Assembly (NCBI GenBank): GCA_951812925.1
Contig: OX638371.1
Span: forward strand, 45,110,101-45,174,100
Direction: 5' to 3'
Length of the DNA stretch: 64,000 bases
Origin: Calliopum simillimum
Taxonomy: Eukaryota > Arthropoda > Insecta > Diptera > Lauxaniidae
Part shown: positions 54,721 to 64,000 of the stretch, piece by piece
How positions within the stretch are numbered: the stretch's first letter is position 1
Layout: the number at the start of each line of letters is the position of its first letter
Translations under genes and position numbers: made by a program
The notes under the pieces: model-generated
What the model saw: the letters and a program-made list of their open reading frames with translations, nothing else
What the model was told of the DNA's origin: nothing
Database searches by the model: none

Positions 54721-54933
54721 TTCGATTTTCCGACCACTGTGCGGTTGTCAAAAATAAGTATCAACCGGAAAACGCCATTATCTGACAGTTAACAGTTTGT
54801 TCGATTATTAAATGCTTACCATAATCAAGTTTTAAGTTTTTAAGTTTTGTGAATTTTTTTCTAAATTCGTTTGGTTAAAACTTCAGATAAGGGGAAATTT
54901 GTGGCTTTTTTAAAAAAATTTATTTTATTCTAG

Positions 54934-55188
54934 AGTGGTGTCTAACAAACGGGAGCAGGATACAGGTGTATATTGGTGTGAAGCAAAAAGTTCTGCTGGA
55001 ATAGCTGTAAGCAATAATGCTTCCTTACAAATTGCACATCTCAAAGATGAATTTCAAGTTGAACCTCAAAATACAACAGCATTATTAGGAGGAGCTACAT
55101 TATTAAACTGCACACCACCTCGTGGCATTCCAGAGCCTTCTGTTCTATGGTATAAAGATAAGAAACTTTTAGATCTACGAGGAAAAAG
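54934..55188 (+). CDS. robo: Roundabout receptor (Robo2/3 class), exon: end of Ig1, start of Ig2
   Basis: 85 codons after a TTATTCTAG acceptor. The first base completes the arginine split by the previous exon. It reads VVSNKREQDTGVYWCEAKSS with the second Ig1 cysteine (YWC), AGIAVSNNASLQIAHLKDEF (the Ig1-Ig2 boundary), QVEPQNTTALLGGATLLNCT with the first Ig2 cysteine, then PPRGIPEPSVLWYKDKKLLD with the Ig2 core tryptophan, and LRGKR. It ends AAG|GTGAGA, phase 2; fly Robo proteins continue here with a VRIVDGGNL-type strand, to be sought beyond the window. The frame is open and splice sites canonical, so the gene looks functional. DLRGKR resembles Robo3 more than Robo1. Confidence 0.92.
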
Positions 55189-55414
55189 GTGAGATTTTCT
55201 AAATAAAGTAATAATTTAATTTAAAAACGGTATTCTTTGGCGCTGCCCTACAATTAAAAATAACTTCGCGCAATAGAATTTTAAAATCCAAAAGACACAG
55301 CAATCAGAACTAGAATAATGTAAATTTTAAGTGCGGACACGAGTTCAGTTTCAAGAAAACTATTTCATAAATGACGCTTTCCAGCTCAAATTTTTCGAAA
55401 TTTACAGTTGGGTT
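55189..55414. other. robo intron start, nothing recognised
   Basis: AT-rich sequence after the GTGAGA donor, before the foldback nest. No further robo exon was found between here and 64000. Confidence 0.5.
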
Positions 55415-56379
55415 CTCAGATTTTTATAAAAATTCACAGAGCTGCTCTTAGTGCTCAGTATGAAGTCCTCTCATTACACTAGCTTACAAATGATTAAAAA
55501 AATGTTTCCCATTGAATGCCATTATTCATTTTATACGTAAACTCGGCTGCTGATTTCGAAAATCGCATTATATTTTTTTTTCACGTCGTTTTCGAGATAT
55601 CGGTTTTTGGACAAAAAAAAAAAGATAGTTCCACTTGAATACAAATATCTCAAGAACCAATGTTCGTGTTTAAACGTACTATATGTCATACAACGATGAA
55701 AAACAGCCAAAAAGCGTTATTATATACTTTAAGTAAATACTTACTTAAGGCTTCAATATTCTGAGCTCATCTGTAGTTTCAAATAATTTTTTGAACTCGC
55801 AATTTCGAATAGAAATACCTATGTCCCCTAGTTTTGGAAAAAATATTTTTCTAGAAAACATTATGCTACTGCTGCATGGTACTGCTGTATCCGTCAATAC
55901 ATAGAATGCGATACACATGCATTAATTCTTATCACTATCCATCACCCAATGCTTATCATGTTTGGACGCGTCCGCGAAAAAATCTATTTGCGTTTTATAG
56001 GACAGCTTATACACGTATACAAAAGCAGTTTAATTTAAAAACTGTGGTCACAAACGTGGCACTCGGCACTCCCAGATAGTACATTTTATTTTATGAATGA
56101 AACAATTTTTTGTAAAAATCTCAAACTCAAAAGCGTGCTTCACAATGAGCGATAAATTACAAAAATGTCACAAACGTAGCACTTTTATCACTTTGCAAAA
56201 AACATATTTTGATATGAAGTTTGAGAATACAGATGTGTAGTTAAAGGCTATAAATTATGCTTTTAATACAATAATTTTTCTACAACATCAGAATCCTGAG
56301 TTATCCTTGCTCAAAAGTAAAAAAAAATAACTGTTTTGACTTCTTCTTTAAGCTATACAATAAAAACAACTAGTATAGT

Positions 56380-56935
56380 CAAATTTATTATCAACAAGTC
56401 GTACAATTTTTACAATTGGATCCTTACTTTCCGAGTTATAAGCATTTAAAGTAAAGATATCTTTCGATAACATACATCAAGTTTTATTATTTTTATCAAT
56501 AACATATTTCATTACAAAAATTTCGAGATCTTGCAAACCATAATCGCATAAAAAATTACAGCTCTATTCTAGATTTAGTGAACAAGCCTAGTAAATTACT
56601 GCTTTGCAAATTAACAGAACCAAAATTTCATCTGTTCATTCACTAAATCTACAATAGAGCCTTATTTTTATATCCGATTTTAGTCTGTAAGGGCTTAAAA
56701 CTTTCGTGATATCTTTTTGATAAAAATAATAAAACTTACCATTTTTGTGAATTTCTCGGTCTAGAAAAATCCTTTGTAAGTATGTTATTGAGAGGTATCC
56801 TTTCTTTAAAGGCTTATAACTCGAAAACTGGCAATCCAATTGAAAAACGGTAAATAATGTCTTGTTGATAATAAATTTGGATGCCCAAATCCATTGACAA
56901 AAATTAAATGTTAGTTTTAAGAGTGTTTATACACA
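56380..56935. mobile_element. Foldback element FB-F inside FB3
   Basis: Arms share AAATTTATTATCAACAAG, CAATTGGAT, GAGTTATAAGC and GTTTTATTATTTTTATCA in inverted order, centred near 56600 on TAGATTTAGTGAACAAGCC / TTCACTAAATCTA. The segment 55690-56380 before it is also absent from the other family-1 copies and has no inverted partner. Confidence 0.72.
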
Positions 56936-57308
56936 AGACAACATGAAGAAGCTTGCAAAAATTAAAAAAAAAAATATCTGCCAATTTTGTAACTCGAAAA
57001 AGCACAGAAGAAGAAAATCTATGAAAAAATGCAAAAGTTGTATACAATTCATTGATGAATTACCAAAATGCGTTTTTGCCTATTTTTCTGTTTTTTTTTT
57101 TGTATTACACTGTTCGACAATTTGAAACTTTTTGTAAAGCACATGAGAAAATCCAAAAAATTCTTAAAGGAGATGTTAAAAAATACCCCTGTCTCGTCGT
57201 TTTTCTCCAGAATGTCAAATTTTTTTTAATCGATTTTTGAAGTTTTTTAATCCACTGTACATGAAAAAAACAAAAATAACGCATTCTTGTGCTAAATCGA
57301 TGAATTTA

Positions 57309-58001
57309 CACAGAAAAAAAAATATCGGTCAATCCAACCGATTTCAACGATAGAAATTGCACCAACCCGCAGTAAAGGTTAAATTGACTGTGCAGTCCAG
57401 TAAAATTACTGTAAAAATATTACTGTACAGTTGCTGTTAAAATGTTAAGGTACTGTGAAAACAGTTAATTTAACCTAGATTTTCGATAGAAATTGCACCA
57501 AGCCGGAGTTTTTGTATTTTGGCCGTTGAACTCTGTAAATTTACAGTTTACTCGGTTTAGAAGCTATCAATCGCAGTTACAGTAAAAATAACCTTCTTAT
57601 AAGGTCAGCTAACAATATAAACTGTTCCAAACAGTTAAAACTGTTTTGGAACGGTTTAATAGTTAGCACCCCAGAAGGGCTGTAACTAGCCGTTTCCAAA
57701 AACTCGTAGAAATTGTAGCAAACAACTTTTACGGCGACACCATTTTAAATGGCAAAATATCAGTACAACTCTAGCAAACTTATGTTGATTTATTCTTAAG
57801 CAATGTGAGAATTTTATGAACCTGTTAAAAACTCAATTCAAAATGTTATTCATATGAAAAAAAAATTTATGGAATACAACTGTAGAAAAGTAAAGCTGAT
57901 TCTGAAATTTTGAATTTTGGTTTTTGTTTCCTATAGAAAATTTGAAAAACTATAGAATACAAAATTTATAGTTAATTTTACCGTCAGTTTTTTTTTCTGT
58001 G
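57309..58001. mobile_element. TIR element with TA duplication, 693 bp
   Basis: Ends CACAGAAAAAAAAA and TTTTTTTTCTGTG, flanked by TA; the empty site is seen in FB1 near 1634 (AATCTAACTATATG). Internally CGATAGAAATTGCACCAA occurs at 57350 and 57484, and many CAGTTAA/TTACTGT words recur. No transposase; Tc1/mariner-like by target site. Confidence 0.82.
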
Positions 58002-59613
58002 TAACTACATATATGATCCTTACATCTGAGGTGTATCATATGTGCAGTAAACTAATGCAAAATATTGCGAGGAATATTTCAGTGGAAAATTTTAACCCTC
58101 TAAGTCCCCCACATGTGGGTCATTTTGACCCTATTCTTAAAAAGTATGCGTTATTTTTGTTTTTCATGTATTTAAAAAATTGATTTAAAAAAATCACACG
58201 TGCTGGAGAAAAACGATGAGATACTGACATTTTTTTTAACGCCTACTTTAAGAATTTTTTGGATTTTGTAATACAAAAAAAAAAAAGGAAAAATAGGCAA
58301 AAACGCATTTTGGTACTTCATCATCATGTATACAACTTTTGCATTTTTTCATCGATTTTCTTAAATAGCATCTTATTTATAGACTATGATATAAAAAAAC
58401 AAAATGATTTTTAAATTAATTTCGACTTTCTTTTAATTTTTTTTGGAAAAAAAATATGTTTTTTTTTAGAAATCAATTTATTTCGCCAAAACTACCAAAC
58501 CAACCAAAAAGTGAATATAATATCATTTGTAGGTAATCGTATAACCTTTAATATGACATATAGTACGTTTAAATACAAACATTAGTTCTTGAGATATTTG
58601 TAAGTGGAACTATCTTTTTTTTCAGTCCAAAAACCGAAAATGACATATCTCGAAAACGACGTGAATTAGCAGATGATTTAACATATAAAATTAATAAAAT
58701 GACTTCAGATTTTCAAAGTAGTGTTTCTGTGAAAAATCAATGCAATTTTTTTTCTAAGTTCTACCATTTTGTCAAAAATATTTTAAATGTTATTTTGATT
58801 TCCATTTTTAAATTTACAAAATGGCGGGCATTTTTTTTCAAAATTTTAAAAGTTGATTTTCTCAAAATAATATTTTTAGTTTTTTTTTTTTTCAGTAAGG
58901 TGGATGAAAAACAAACGTTTTGTAGCAGACTTGTTTTGCGCTAAATGGTTGTGGGAGCCACGGGAATTTTTTTCCTAAAAAACTAGGTAGCCAGAACAAA
59001 AATTTTAAAGTAGAAGAATATAACTTCAATTGTTTAGAAAATACAAGGTATACAAAAAAAAAACAATACTTCCCATATAAATCATAAGAATATTGACAAA
59101 ATGACGGCCATGTTTTGAAAAATCTTAAAAATTATTTTTCCCAAAAAAATTATTTTTTTTTTTTTTAATTTTTACACGGAAATCTTTTGAAAAGCGAATG
59201 TTTTTCATCCACCTTTCAAAAGAGTTCAGTTAAAAAAATTTAAAGAAAAATTAATTTTTAAGATTTTTTAAAACATGGCCGTCATTTCATCAATATTCTT
59301 ATGATTTATATGGGAAATATTGGTAATTTTGTAAATTTAAAAAATTTAAATATGGAAATCAAAATAACATTTAAAATGCTATAAGAATCCGAAAACAAAT
59401 ACTAAAAAAATTTATTATTGACAATATGGCGGAACTTAGAAAAGAAAATTGCATTGATTTTTCGCAAAAACACTATTTTGACACTCTGAAGTTCCATGCT
59501 CATAACTTGCAAAAACAAATTTTTTCCGCAAATATAATAATGATAGGGATCCATATTGAGCACTTAGAACAGCTCTGTGAGTTTTTATAAAAATCTGAGA
59601 ACCCTGCACTGCA

Positions 59614-59777
59614 CAGTGGCGGATCCAAGGGGGACGATGGGGCCGATCAATCGCCCCTCTCAAACCAAGTCATTAAATTTTTTTTTAATTATATGTAAAG
59701 ATTTTAAAAACATTCTGTTATTATCTAGAAATGTAGTCAATCGGCCCCCCTATTGATTATGCTGGATCCGCCCACTG
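59614..59777. mobile_element. Short hAT-type MITE, 164 bp
   Basis: Ends CAGTGGCGGATCCA and TGGATCCGCCCACTG, inner arms GGGGCCGATCAAT / ATTGATTATG-type. The CAGTGGCGGATCCA terminus is common to hAT MITEs. No clear 8-bp duplication. Confidence 0.72.
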
Positions 59778-60000
59778 CACATGTAAAAAAAAAGTTTTAA
59801 TGCAAAAGTAGATTTTTTTAAAAGGTTCTTCGAAGAGATCCACCCGTTGCAAGTCTAAAATAAACTCCCATGCTTAAAAAAAAACCATTCAACTCCGACA
59901 TGATCTGCTAAAACAGCTATAAAAGCCGGTACGCTGTCCAAATTTTGTAAAATTTAATGTAAACGTTGCATGTACTGGTATCACGCGTTATTGTCTAGAT
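59778..60000. other. Short unassigned stretch
   Basis: No feature recognised apart from the GTCTAGAT that is duplicated by the next element. Confidence 0.4.
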
Positions 60001-60655
60001 CAAGGGTGTCAGCGTTTTCAAATCACTGAGCCAAACGCATGCAGCGCAGTCAGCGTTGCTTTTACAACAACTTTAAATTCGAGTAACAACAAACATAAAA
60101 ACAATTTTTTGTTGTTTTTTCATGCGTCAATAATACTTCAACAATTTTCAAAATTTCTAAGGACTAGGACACACACAAAAATTAGGGGAACTCACGCGTT
60201 GATGCGCAATGCCCTTGCGTCGTTGCGAAAGTGCAATTTGCTAAAGTTTGATATTAGTAAGATAACAAAAATATTGCCGAAAATTTCGCACTACTTTTGC
60301 AATTTCTCAAGATGGAAATATTCACATTGATCGTTCAGGCGTTAGTGCGTAAAAGACTTGCATTTTCGCAACTGCGCATCAACGCATTAATACTCATATT
60401 GTTTGTTGTTTTTGTTTTTGATGCGACGTAGTCTTTGTTGTTGTTTTATGTTGGTTCGAGTTCGATTTTGTGGGTACGCAAAAAAAGCAACAAAAACGCG
60501 AAATTTTGACGAGCGTGAAAAAAAAAAAACAACAAAAATTATTACTGTGAATGTTGTACAGAAATATTGATGTTGTTGGGATTGTTGTACAGAAATATTG
60601 ATGTTGTTGGGTCGAGCCAAAATTGGCTCACTTTTCTTCTACGCTGACACCCTTG
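60001..60655. mobile_element. Non-autonomous hAT element, 8-bp duplication GTCTAGAT
   Basis: Ends CAAGGGTGTCAGCGT and ACGCTGACACCCTTG, flanked by GTCTAGAT (59993-60000, 60656-60663). Subterminal GAGCCAAA / GGCTCACTTT words. Internally a ~28-bp tandem repeat (ACAGAAATATTGATGTTGTT at 60558 and 60587) and an inverted pair GTTGATGCGCA / TGCGCATCAAC. No transposase. Confidence 0.93.
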
Positions 60656-60705
60656 GTCTAGATACTAGTTTTTATTCAGTTATTAATCATTTAACATTTG
60701 ACTTA

Positions 60706-60999
60706 TTCACAATCTTGAGTAACGAGCTGAGTAATAGGTTAAAAGTGTACTCGGTTGCTCTAAATTGGGAGCGCACACGTAATCACATCGAAGTGTAAGA
60801 AAATAATGGTTTTTCTTTCAAATTGACGAAACTTTTGCTTGATCATTCAATAAAATTAATTTTTTATTTATTTTAGTAAATTTTACTACACAAAATATTG
60901 CAAAATACTTAATATTTATTTTGTTTATAAAATGATTCAAACTGACCGCAAAAAAGGCATGAGTGTGAGATTATTTTACACTATTAGAGCTATTCCGGT
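60706..60999. repeat. Dispersed repeat D, copy 2
   Basis: ACGAGCTGAGTAATAGGTTAAAAGTGTACTCGGTT and GGCATGAGTGTGAGATTATTTTACAC; partner of 4640-4913, here without copia. Confidence 0.55.
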
Positions 61000-61984
61000 T
61001 AAGACATCAGAAAGTCAGTGGTGATCTTGTCAAATTGTGCAAAATAAGGACTTCTTGCGCGGCGCGATATAATATTGTGCAGAATTTGTTGCTACACGTT
61101 TTTACACAAAATGTTCTTTTCTTTTTTAACTATTAGAACAAAAATTAAATCAAATCAATTATAATTTTGTAAAGTTTTTCACTTTTTCATTATCATAAAC
61201 ACAAACAAGAATTCAACAACTGCCAAATCTTAGGCATCTGTTTTATGATAAAAAATTATAAAGAAGTAATAAAATAAAATTTTTCTTAATTCTTCACTTT
61301 TTCACATAACAAAAACCTGACAGCAAGCAACTAATAGCTCTAAGAACTTCTAGGTAGCAGGTCTTAAAAATCGTTTTATACAGGCGGAAAAGACCTTTCT
61401 AACTGCTTCCGCAATACCAAAACATCTTAGTTACTACTTTTGTTTTAGTAAGACATTGGTGAGCTGTTGGACAGCTCTAAGACTGTTGCCGGAATAGTCC
61501 TATGTATAAAGCTTGACTAAAAGAGTGAAATAAATTTATTTCACGGTAGTCAAATCACACGACGTACATTGAAAGTTGGGCAACTTTTGTAAGTAACATA
61601 AACGCCCACGTACTTATTGGGCCGCATTTGTTATAAACACACGTGACGTATATGACGTACTTTATGGCCCGTCGCACAATGGGAGATTGTGGCCATAAAT
61701 AGGTAAAATTTGAAAGTGCTATTGATTTAAAAAATTTTTACGCCAATCGTCAAATAATACTTAGTGAAAGAAAAAAAAAACTATAAAATCTTAAAATTTT
61801 GTTTTGCTTTAGTTACACAGTGGGCTCAAAATTGGACTTTAAATAGCTAAAATTCTCTATGGAAGTTTTTATATTAGAAAGTTCTGGATAAACGCTCTAG
61901 TTAACTTTTTTTAAGCCGGATGCACTTATGTAGCATATCATTAGAAAGTATATTGTTTCTACTTTGTTAAAAATAACCTATTTT
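61000..61984. other. Non-coding, unassigned
   Basis: No gene or clear repeat. A loose inverted relation exists between GAGCTATTCCGG (60988) and CCGGAATAG (61491). Confidence 0.35.
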
Positions 61985-62490
61985 TTTCTGCAGATTTTAT
62001 GTGAATTATAGTAATTTTTCAAATATTAAAAAAAAAAATGGTAAAAATGGAAAAATTGCAAACTTTGACATAAAAAAAAAAAAAAAAAAAATACATGTTC
62101 TGATTTTCATTATTATTCAATATAATATGTGGGCAAGTATGCAAAGTCCCTGCTGTCTTTTTTGAGAACTTTTTCATATTGTAATTTTTGACGGGACAAA
62201 ATACATTGACTTTTTTGGAACGCTATTTTTAATTCGTTTGTATCGAGATATGTCAAAATAGCATTTAGCTTTAAAAAAACATTTGTTTGAGTTTTTATAT
62301 ATAATACGTGAATTATGGTGATTTTTCGAAAATTTGAGCTTAAAAAGCCAAAATCGATAAATTTTGAAAACTTTGACGTTAAAAAAAAAAATACATTTTC
62401 TGATATTCATTATTTTTCAATATAATATGTGGGAAAGTATGCTTAATCGAAATGCAAAGTCCCTACTGCCTTTTTTGAGAAATTTTTTTC
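61985..62490. repeat. Imperfect 300-bp tandem duplication
   Basis: TTTCAATATAATATGTGGG-type words occur at 62116 and 62416. The preceding A-run, GTGAATTATxGTxATTTTTC and the following TGCAAAGTCCCTxCTG are in the same order in both units. Confidence 0.65.
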
Positions 62491-62499
62491 TATGAATTT

Positions 62500-64000
62500 T
62501 TTCCTGTTGCAGTTTTTGAGAAAACAAACTATTTTTATTTCTTTATGTTCTTCAACGTTTTACAACAGATTCATCAATTTTAAGCTTACAGTCTGCTTAA
62601 ATTCGGAAGATGCTTTTTTTTAACGAAAGGGAGTAGTATAGCTATGAGAGTTCCGCCGCAAAAAAGTGACTTTTTGTATGAAAATCTCCATACAAAATTT
62701 TAAGGTCAAAATTCACAAAAATTGTCTCAAGACATAGTTGCCAGACTTCTGTTTTACTGTAAAGAGTACTATTGGTGTACCGTATTTTGTTTAGGATTTA
62801 TTGTGAATGGGCCATATTATTTTGATAACATTATTGATTGTAGATGTTGTTATTGACTCCTTTTTTTCCTTTTCTGCTTCTTCCTCATCTTTCGGGTGGT
62901 CAATTATAGTTCTTTCTGTTGCTGTAATTGTTTCCTTTTCTCATATTCTTCTTTGTACTTATATTCGTGTCTACATATGTTGTACTATGTCTTGGCAGTC
63001 AATTGTTGTTGTTGCTGTTGCAATTATTTATTTAAGGATAACACAAATTTTGATTATTTCACTAGCAGATCAACTGTTGGATGAACGGACGGAATGACAG
63101 TCAGATTTTCAGACTTTGTTGAGATAACATATCATATATCTTAGCTTAGGATTTGATCTTGAGTTGATTTGGATTGCTGAGCATGTAATTTTAATTAGAC
63201 TTTATGAGACACAACATTTAGATATTTTTTTTACAGTCAAAGTATTGGTTTGTGCGTACGAATCTATATTTAATTGAAATTAAAACTTCATGTTCAAACA
63301 TGAAACTTTAAAGATCAGCAGACGGGCATTTATTTTCATTATTGTTTCCTTTTTTCATTCTCTTCTTGTACTTACATATATATAAACATATGAATATATG
63401 TACATATGTTGTAGAAGGTCTGAACTGAATCACTTGCTTCGATTGTTTTCATTGAAAGCGATAAACATTTTTTTTTTATTTTTTTTTTTTTTTTTTTATT
63501 TATATATCTTAGTGGATCACATATTTTATGTGTCAACCAATTTTTAAATTTTTAATAAGCAAATTTGTGTGTGTGTGTATGTGTGTGTGTGTACGTAGTA
63601 TGCTGCATTTTTTTTATTGATCATATTTTTCCCTCTTGCTTTGTTGAAGCTGAAATATATGTATAATATTGGCAGCTTCACTATATTGAGTATTAAATTT
63701 CAGTCTAAATAAACAATCAAACAAAAGACCCTTTTATTCATAATTTGTATCCAGTATGTGTCTGAACTTGAAATTTTGCAAGTTCTTGACCTATATTAAA
63801 TAAGAACAAAAGTAAAGTTTTTTTTCTTTATATTTTTTTAATAGCTTATTGATATTTCGTTACAAAATTTTTCTTAGGAGTTATAGAATTTTTTGACATT
63901 ATTTTTTTTCTTAATTAACTAAGATTATTTTATAGAATATTTAAAAACAAAGCTTATGTAATATGTATCATATTAAATATAGTTTCTTACTAAATAACTT
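62500..64000. other. Non-coding, low-complexity end of window
   Basis: T-rich throughout with a long T tract at 63470-63500 and a (TG)n microsatellite at 63567-63592. A 96-codon frame at 62807-63097 is hydrophobic, pyrimidine-driven low complexity, so not called. Presumably robo intron. Confidence 0.45.

Larger units (their letters stand above)
31149..54933 (+). other. robo intron between Ig1 exons, 23.8 kb, packed with transposons
   Basis: Donor GTAAAT at 31149, acceptor TTATTCTAG ending at 54933. The split arginine codon (AG|A) is completed correctly, supporting a single intron. Nearly all recognisable content is mobile: foldbacks at 31.8-35.8 kb and the LINE/BEL nest at 38.2-52.7 kb. A satellite-like tandem repeat sits just before the acceptor. 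No conserved regulatory block could be identified by eye. Confidence 0.8.
55476..58700. mobile_element. Foldback family 1, copy 3 (FB3), with two nested insertions
   Basis: Starts ACACTAGCTTACAAATG, shares all FB1 blocks (TTCCATTGAATGCCATTATT, TTCGAAAATCGCATTAT, TCGTTTTCGAGATATCGG). The right arm ends about 58700, lacking its last ~60 bases. The left arm is broken at 55690 and resumes near 56945; the right half is broken at 57309-58001. Confidence 0.82.
55415..59612. mobile_element. Foldback element FB-E, containing FB family-1 copy 3
   Basis: Outer arms GGGTTCTCAGATTTTTATAA...CAGAGCTG...AGTGCTCA (55422-55465) and complement at 59556-59605. The second arm portion 58701-58960 matches inverted 59230-59490 (ATCAATGCAATTTT, AATGTTATTTTGATTTCCAT, CAAAATGGCGG-type words; GAAAAACAAACGTTT / AAAGCGAATGTTTTTC). 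Family-1 copy 3 sits in the left arm. Confidence 0.78.

Noticed and set aside
62807..63097. 96-codon hydrophobic frame resembling a membrane protein
   Set aside because: Pyrimidine-rich low complexity, no homology, serine/valine runs from TCT/GTT repeats.
1..64000. CRISPR arrays, operons, rRNA, bacterial features
   Set aside because: None present; the sequence is eukaryotic intron/transposon DNA. Tandem repeats found are too long or too few for CRISPR.

Overview
The window is eukaryotic, intron-bearing and strongly AT-rich. It is almost certainly from a brachyceran fly. The grounds are fly-type Robo receptor exons, a 68-bp intron, copia- and BEL/Pao-type LTR elements, mariner and Tc1 relatives, and a copia primer site matching internal initiator-tRNA sequence. 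No bacterial genes, rRNA genes or CRISPR arrays are present.

Host genes. Two exons of one plus-strand gene are secure: 30962-31148 (most of Ig domain 1) and 54934-55188 (end of Ig1, start of Ig2) of a Roundabout (Robo2/3-class) axon-guidance receptor. Their splice phases agree, so about 23.8 kb between them is one intron. Earlier and later exons lie outside the window or were not recognised. On the minus strand, 22028-22543 holds a cyclin K-like N-terminal cyclin-box fragment broken by a 2-base deletion, with a possible unrelated terminal exon at 21673-21797. Both sit inside a 4.6-kb element with terminal inverted repeats (20257-24883), so they look captured rather than resident.

Mobile DNA fills nearly everything else, mostly as nests. 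(a) 0.2-2.6 kb: a possible Helitron end and two foldback elements, then a mariner fragment and a truncated non-LTR reverse transcriptase (2.9-4.4 kb). (b) 4.9-9.2 kb: a decayed minus-strand copia element with both LTRs. (c) 9.2-11.3 kb: two more foldbacks. (d) 12.1-15.7 kb: a mariner split by a foldback that itself contains another mariner and a hAT-like element. (e) 16.5-19.7 kb: MITEs, a tRNA-like Pol III promoter, a TIR element and a DD37E transposase remnant. (f) 20.3-24.9 kb: the cyclin K-bearing element. (g) 27-28.5 kb: Tc1 and hAT remnants. (h) 31.6-35.8 kb, inside the robo intron: four foldbacks, one nested in another. (i) 38.2-52.7 kb: a PHD-finger LINE split by a 9.9-kb BEL/Pao element (5-bp duplication ACCAT), which carries a hAT-like insertion in one LTR, a foldback with an 8-bp duplication, a 1468-bp tandem duplication and a poly(A)-tailed retroposon. 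(j) 55.4-60.7 kb: a three-level foldback nest, then hAT-type MITEs.

The most notable pattern is that several otherwise different foldback elements share one sub-arm layout: a stretch resembling GATTCGGATTCAGCAT next to a GAGATATCTC-like palindrome. The cyclin K-bearing element with dense TTAGGC/GCCTAA subterminal arrays is the best candidate for something undescribed. All calls were made by eye; no database search was possible.
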